A stretch of DNA of 6,265 nucleotides. It comes from RGIG529 sp963929765. Its GTDB lineage: Bacteria > Bacillota > Clostridia > Oscillospirales > Oscillospiraceae. A model generated the notes under the pieces. The model worked only from the letters and a program-made list of their open reading frames with translations, was not told the DNA's origin and searched no databases. Positions 4,522 to 6,265 of this stretch are shown here, piece after piece; positions within the stretch are counted from its first letter, which is position 1; the number at the start of each line of letters is the position of its first letter. The DNA lies in assembly GCA_963929765.1 (NCBI GenBank), contig CAWVKD010000005.1, forward strand, positions 1 to 6,265, given 5' to 3'. Made by a program: the position numbers and the translations under genes.

Positions 4522-5706
4522 ATGAAGTTGAAGTATCGGAACCATTCCCATCACTCTATCCGGCAAGGTGATTTCCTCTTGCTCGCTCTTTGTATCATTG
4601 CCTCCATTTATGGCATTATTCTCATAGCAAGCGCATCTCATTATCGAGGAAGTTCTCGATTCGTACTAATCCAGTCTGCTGCTCTTGTTATTGGTGTCTT
4701 TCTCTATTTTGTCTGTTCTAAAATTGACATTCAAATCCTAACAGAAAAATGGATTTGGATCTTCATTTTAAATGTTCTCCTTATTTCCTCTCTAATCTTT
4801 TTTGGAGTGGATGGTGGATCAGGGAATCGAAGCTGGATTCGCTTCACTTTTCTTCCAATCGGGGTTCAACCAGCAGAGATTGTAAAAATCACCTTTACCC
4901 TTCTTCTGGCACGACAGATGGCCGCCATGCAAAAGGGAACCATCAGCAAACTTTCCTCTATCGCCAAGCTTATCCTTCATGTTGGCTTTATGTGTGGCCT
5001 CATTATGGTAGCTTCCGGAGATGCCGGTATGGTAGTGGTCTATGGTTTTCTTTTCCTTGTGATGGCATTCGCCGCAGGTGTAAAATTCCGTTGGTTTATC
5101 GTAGGAGGCAGTATTGCTACTGGGGGTTTTCTTTTCCTCTGGTATCAGACCCCTCTTATTAAAGAATATTGGAAAGACCGTATTCGTATTTTATTCGATC
5201 AAAGTTTGGATCCTCTGGGAGTTGGATGGCAGCAAGACCGTAGCGTGTTAGCCATTGGATCCGGGCAGCTGACAGGCCAGGGGCTCTTTCATGGCTTGCA
5301 AACGCAAAGCCAGTACGAAAGTGCCTTGCCAGCACGACATACAGACTTTATCTTTTCTGTGGCTGGTGAGGAACTCGGCATTATCGGCTGTATTTTAATC
5401 ATCATTTTACTCGCTGCCATTATCATACGTTGTATTTTTATCGCACTGAAAGCTTCATACACCATCGATGCTCTGACGGCCTTCGGATTTGCAGGTATGC
5501 TGTTTTGCCAAACCATTCTCAACATTGGTATGTGCCTGTATGTAGCTCCTGTTGTTGGCCTAACGCTTCCCTTTTTCAGTTATGGTGGTTCCTCACTGAT
5601 TACCTTGTTTGCAGCTATGGGATTGGTGTCTGGAATCAAAGCACGTTCCCTTCCCAGTTGGCTTCAAGATCGAGGCGAGCTACAACAATTAGAATTCGAT
5701 GGATAA
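4522..5706 (+). CDS. rodA: SEDS-family peptidoglycan polymerase, RodA-like
   Basis: SEDS proteins are membrane glycosyltransferases that build peptidoglycan strands from lipid II, working with a class B penicillin-binding protein. This one has 394 residues and about ten hydrophobic segments, the usual size and layout. Seen: NRSWIRF...VQPAEIVKI (102-123), DPLGVGWQ (230-237), IGSGQLTGQG (245-254), LPARHTDFIFSVAGEELGIIG (269-289), and LPFFSYGGSSLIT (349-361). Asp275 in HTDF matches the essential Asp of RodA and FtsW. The IGSG..G.G....TQ pattern is closer to RodA than to FtsW or SpoVE, but Clostridia often carry several paralogs, so the symbol names the subfamily and not a proven elongasome role. 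Two motifs differ from the usual form (see findings). ATG at 4522 follows AGGAGG by 5 nt. It stands alone, with no penicillin-binding protein gene nearby. Confidence 0.9.
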   Translation: MKLKYRNHSHHSIRQGDFLLLALCIIASIYGIILIASASHYRGSSRFVLIQSAALVIGVFLYFVCSKIDIQILTEKWIWIFILNVLLISSLIFFGVDGGSGNRSWIRFTFLPIGVQPAEIVKITFTLLLARQMAAMQKGTISKLSSIAKLILHVGFMCGLIMVASGDAGMVVVYGFLFLVMAFAAGVKFRWFIVGGSIATGGFLFLWYQTPLIKEYWKDRIRILFDQSLDPLGVGWQQDRSVLAIGSGQLTGQGLFHGLQTQSQYESALPARHTDFIFSVAGEELGIIGCILIIILLAAIIIRCIFIALKASYTIDALTAFGFAGMLFCQTILNIGMCLYVAPVVGLTLPFFSYGGSSLITLFAAMGLVSGIKARSLPSWLQDRGELQQLEFDG

Positions 5707-5712
5707 AATTTG

Positions 5713-5750
5713 GCACCGCCGCATCTGGATGCGGCGGTGCTGCATTTTTT
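5713..5750 (+). terminator. Terminator shared by the SEDS and ferritin-like genes
   Basis: A 12-bp GC-rich stem (5713-5724 with 5729-5740) closes a CTGG loop and is followed by TGCATTTTTT on the plus strand. It starts 6 nt after the stop codon of the SEDS gene. On the minus strand it is followed by AAATTTTAT, so it can also end the ferritin-like gene, whose stop is 10 nt away. Confidence 0.92.
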
Positions 5751-5760
5751 GTTGGGTCTA

Positions 5761-6265
5761 CTAAATTGTCTTTTCTAACAGTGTCTGTAATATTTGAGCG
5801 TGTTTTTGTTCCTCTTCTGCCAGTTCTCTGTACAACTGTTTCAACGCTTCATCTGGTGCATTTTCTGCTGCTTTTCGATAAGCGCTTTCTCCCTTTTGTT
5901 CAGCCAATATTCGGATACGTAAAGCGGAATAATAATCTGGAATCCGCGCCGTACGTCGCACTTGAGAAGGCGGAATGCGAATCCCAGCACGTAAAAACAA
6001 AACGACAGCCAAACGTTTAGCATGTCGTAATTCTTCTGTTCCAATGGTGGAAAGTTCCATACTATGCGCTTTATAACGCTGTGCCATTCTGCGATAATAT
6101 TCAAAATCGGCATACTCATCGGTAAGGAAAGAAATAATTTCCTTCTCCCAGGTAACGGGCTTATTAGAAGGTAGTGTTATCGTATTATATGCAGAATGGT
6201 CTACTTGTTGATCAGGCGCAACTCGTTTCCAAACTTTTTCCAATAATTCATTTTCCCTTTGATAA
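5761..6265 (-). CDS. Ferritin-like diiron protein, 5' end beyond the window
   Basis: This appears to be a four-helix ferritin-like or rubrerythrin-related protein with a two-iron site. Counting from the TTG at 6243, likely ligands are Glu43 in EYADFEYYRRMA, Glu71 and His74 (ELRH), Glu115 in EQKGESAYRKAA, and Glu145 and His148 (EQKH). That gives one Glu or ExxH per helix, the family pattern. No rubredoxin-type CxxC is present. About 40 residues with little predicted structure precede the helices. The frame is open to the right edge with codons YQRENELL before Leu/TTG at 6243, and that TTG has no well-placed binding site, so the true start probably lies outside. Family members protect against oxygen or store iron, but the exact role cannot be read here. 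It converges with the SEDS gene. Confidence 0.8.
   Translation of the reverse strand, partial: YQRENELLEKVWKRVAPDQQVDHSAYNTITLPSNKPVTWEKEIISFLTDEYADFEYYRRMAQRYKAHSMELSTIGTEELRHAKRLAVVLFLRAGIRIPPSQVRRTARIPDYYSALRIRILAEQKGESAYRKAAENAPDEALKQLYRELAEEEQKHAQILQTLLEKTI

Noticed and set aside
4345..4641. A minus-strand frame of 98 codons ending just before tsaE
   Set aside because: It crosses the promoters and the start of the SEDS gene on the other strand and shows no binding site or recognisable domain.
5430..6020. A long plus-strand frame of 196 codons across the SEDS end and the terminator
   Set aside because: It runs through the shared terminator hairpin and is out of frame with two well-supported genes.
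1..6265. CRISPR array, insertion sequence, attachment site or defence system
   Set aside because: No spaced direct repeats, transposase, integrase, terminal repeats or defence-related domains were seen in reading both strands.

Overview
The window looks like an ordinary chromosomal stretch from a low-to-mid GC Gram-positive anaerobe, most likely a member of the Clostridia. This rests on consensus sigma-A type promoters, strong AGGAGG Shine-Dalgarno sites, a Firmicutes-type elongator tRNA-Met with a G1-U72 pair, and DUF4358 and DUF4430 lipoproteins, which are common in Clostridia. No genus is claimed. No mobile element, CRISPR array, phage gene or rRNA was seen.

Layout. Positions 1-670 hold a DUF4358-type lipoprotein on the minus strand with its own promoter, and what may be the first codons of another gene at the left edge. 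Positions 880-1265 hold a three-gene tRNA operon on the minus strand (Met-CAT, Glu-TTC, Val-CAC), with a perfect-consensus promoter, a leader hairpin, a spacer hairpin and a terminator. Divergent from it on the plus strand is a small membrane-anchored zinc-ribbon protein (1482-1874). A strong hairpin at 1928-1958 separates it from a convergent DUF4430 lipoprotein (1981-2445).

Positions 2501-4440 form a compact minus-strand operon, tsaE-tsaB-upp. The first two genes act in N6-threonylcarbamoyladenosine (t6A) tRNA modification. The third is the pyrimidine salvage enzyme uracil phosphoribosyltransferase. rimI and tsaD, which often sit next to tsaB, are absent here. Divergent from tsaE is a SEDS-family peptidoglycan polymerase, most like RodA (4522-5706). 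It converges on a ferritin-like diiron protein (minus strand, 5761 to the right edge) across a shared hairpin terminator.

The gene neighbours are mostly unrelated housekeeping units: translation (tRNAs, t6A), nucleotide salvage, and cell wall elongation. I found no convincing undescribed multi-gene system. The points most worth a second look are a tRNA-Val with C instead of U at position 33, a promoter-to-terminator unit at 802-920 that could make a small RNA, an inverted repeat at the start site of the zinc-ribbon gene, and the placement of upp directly after tsaB.
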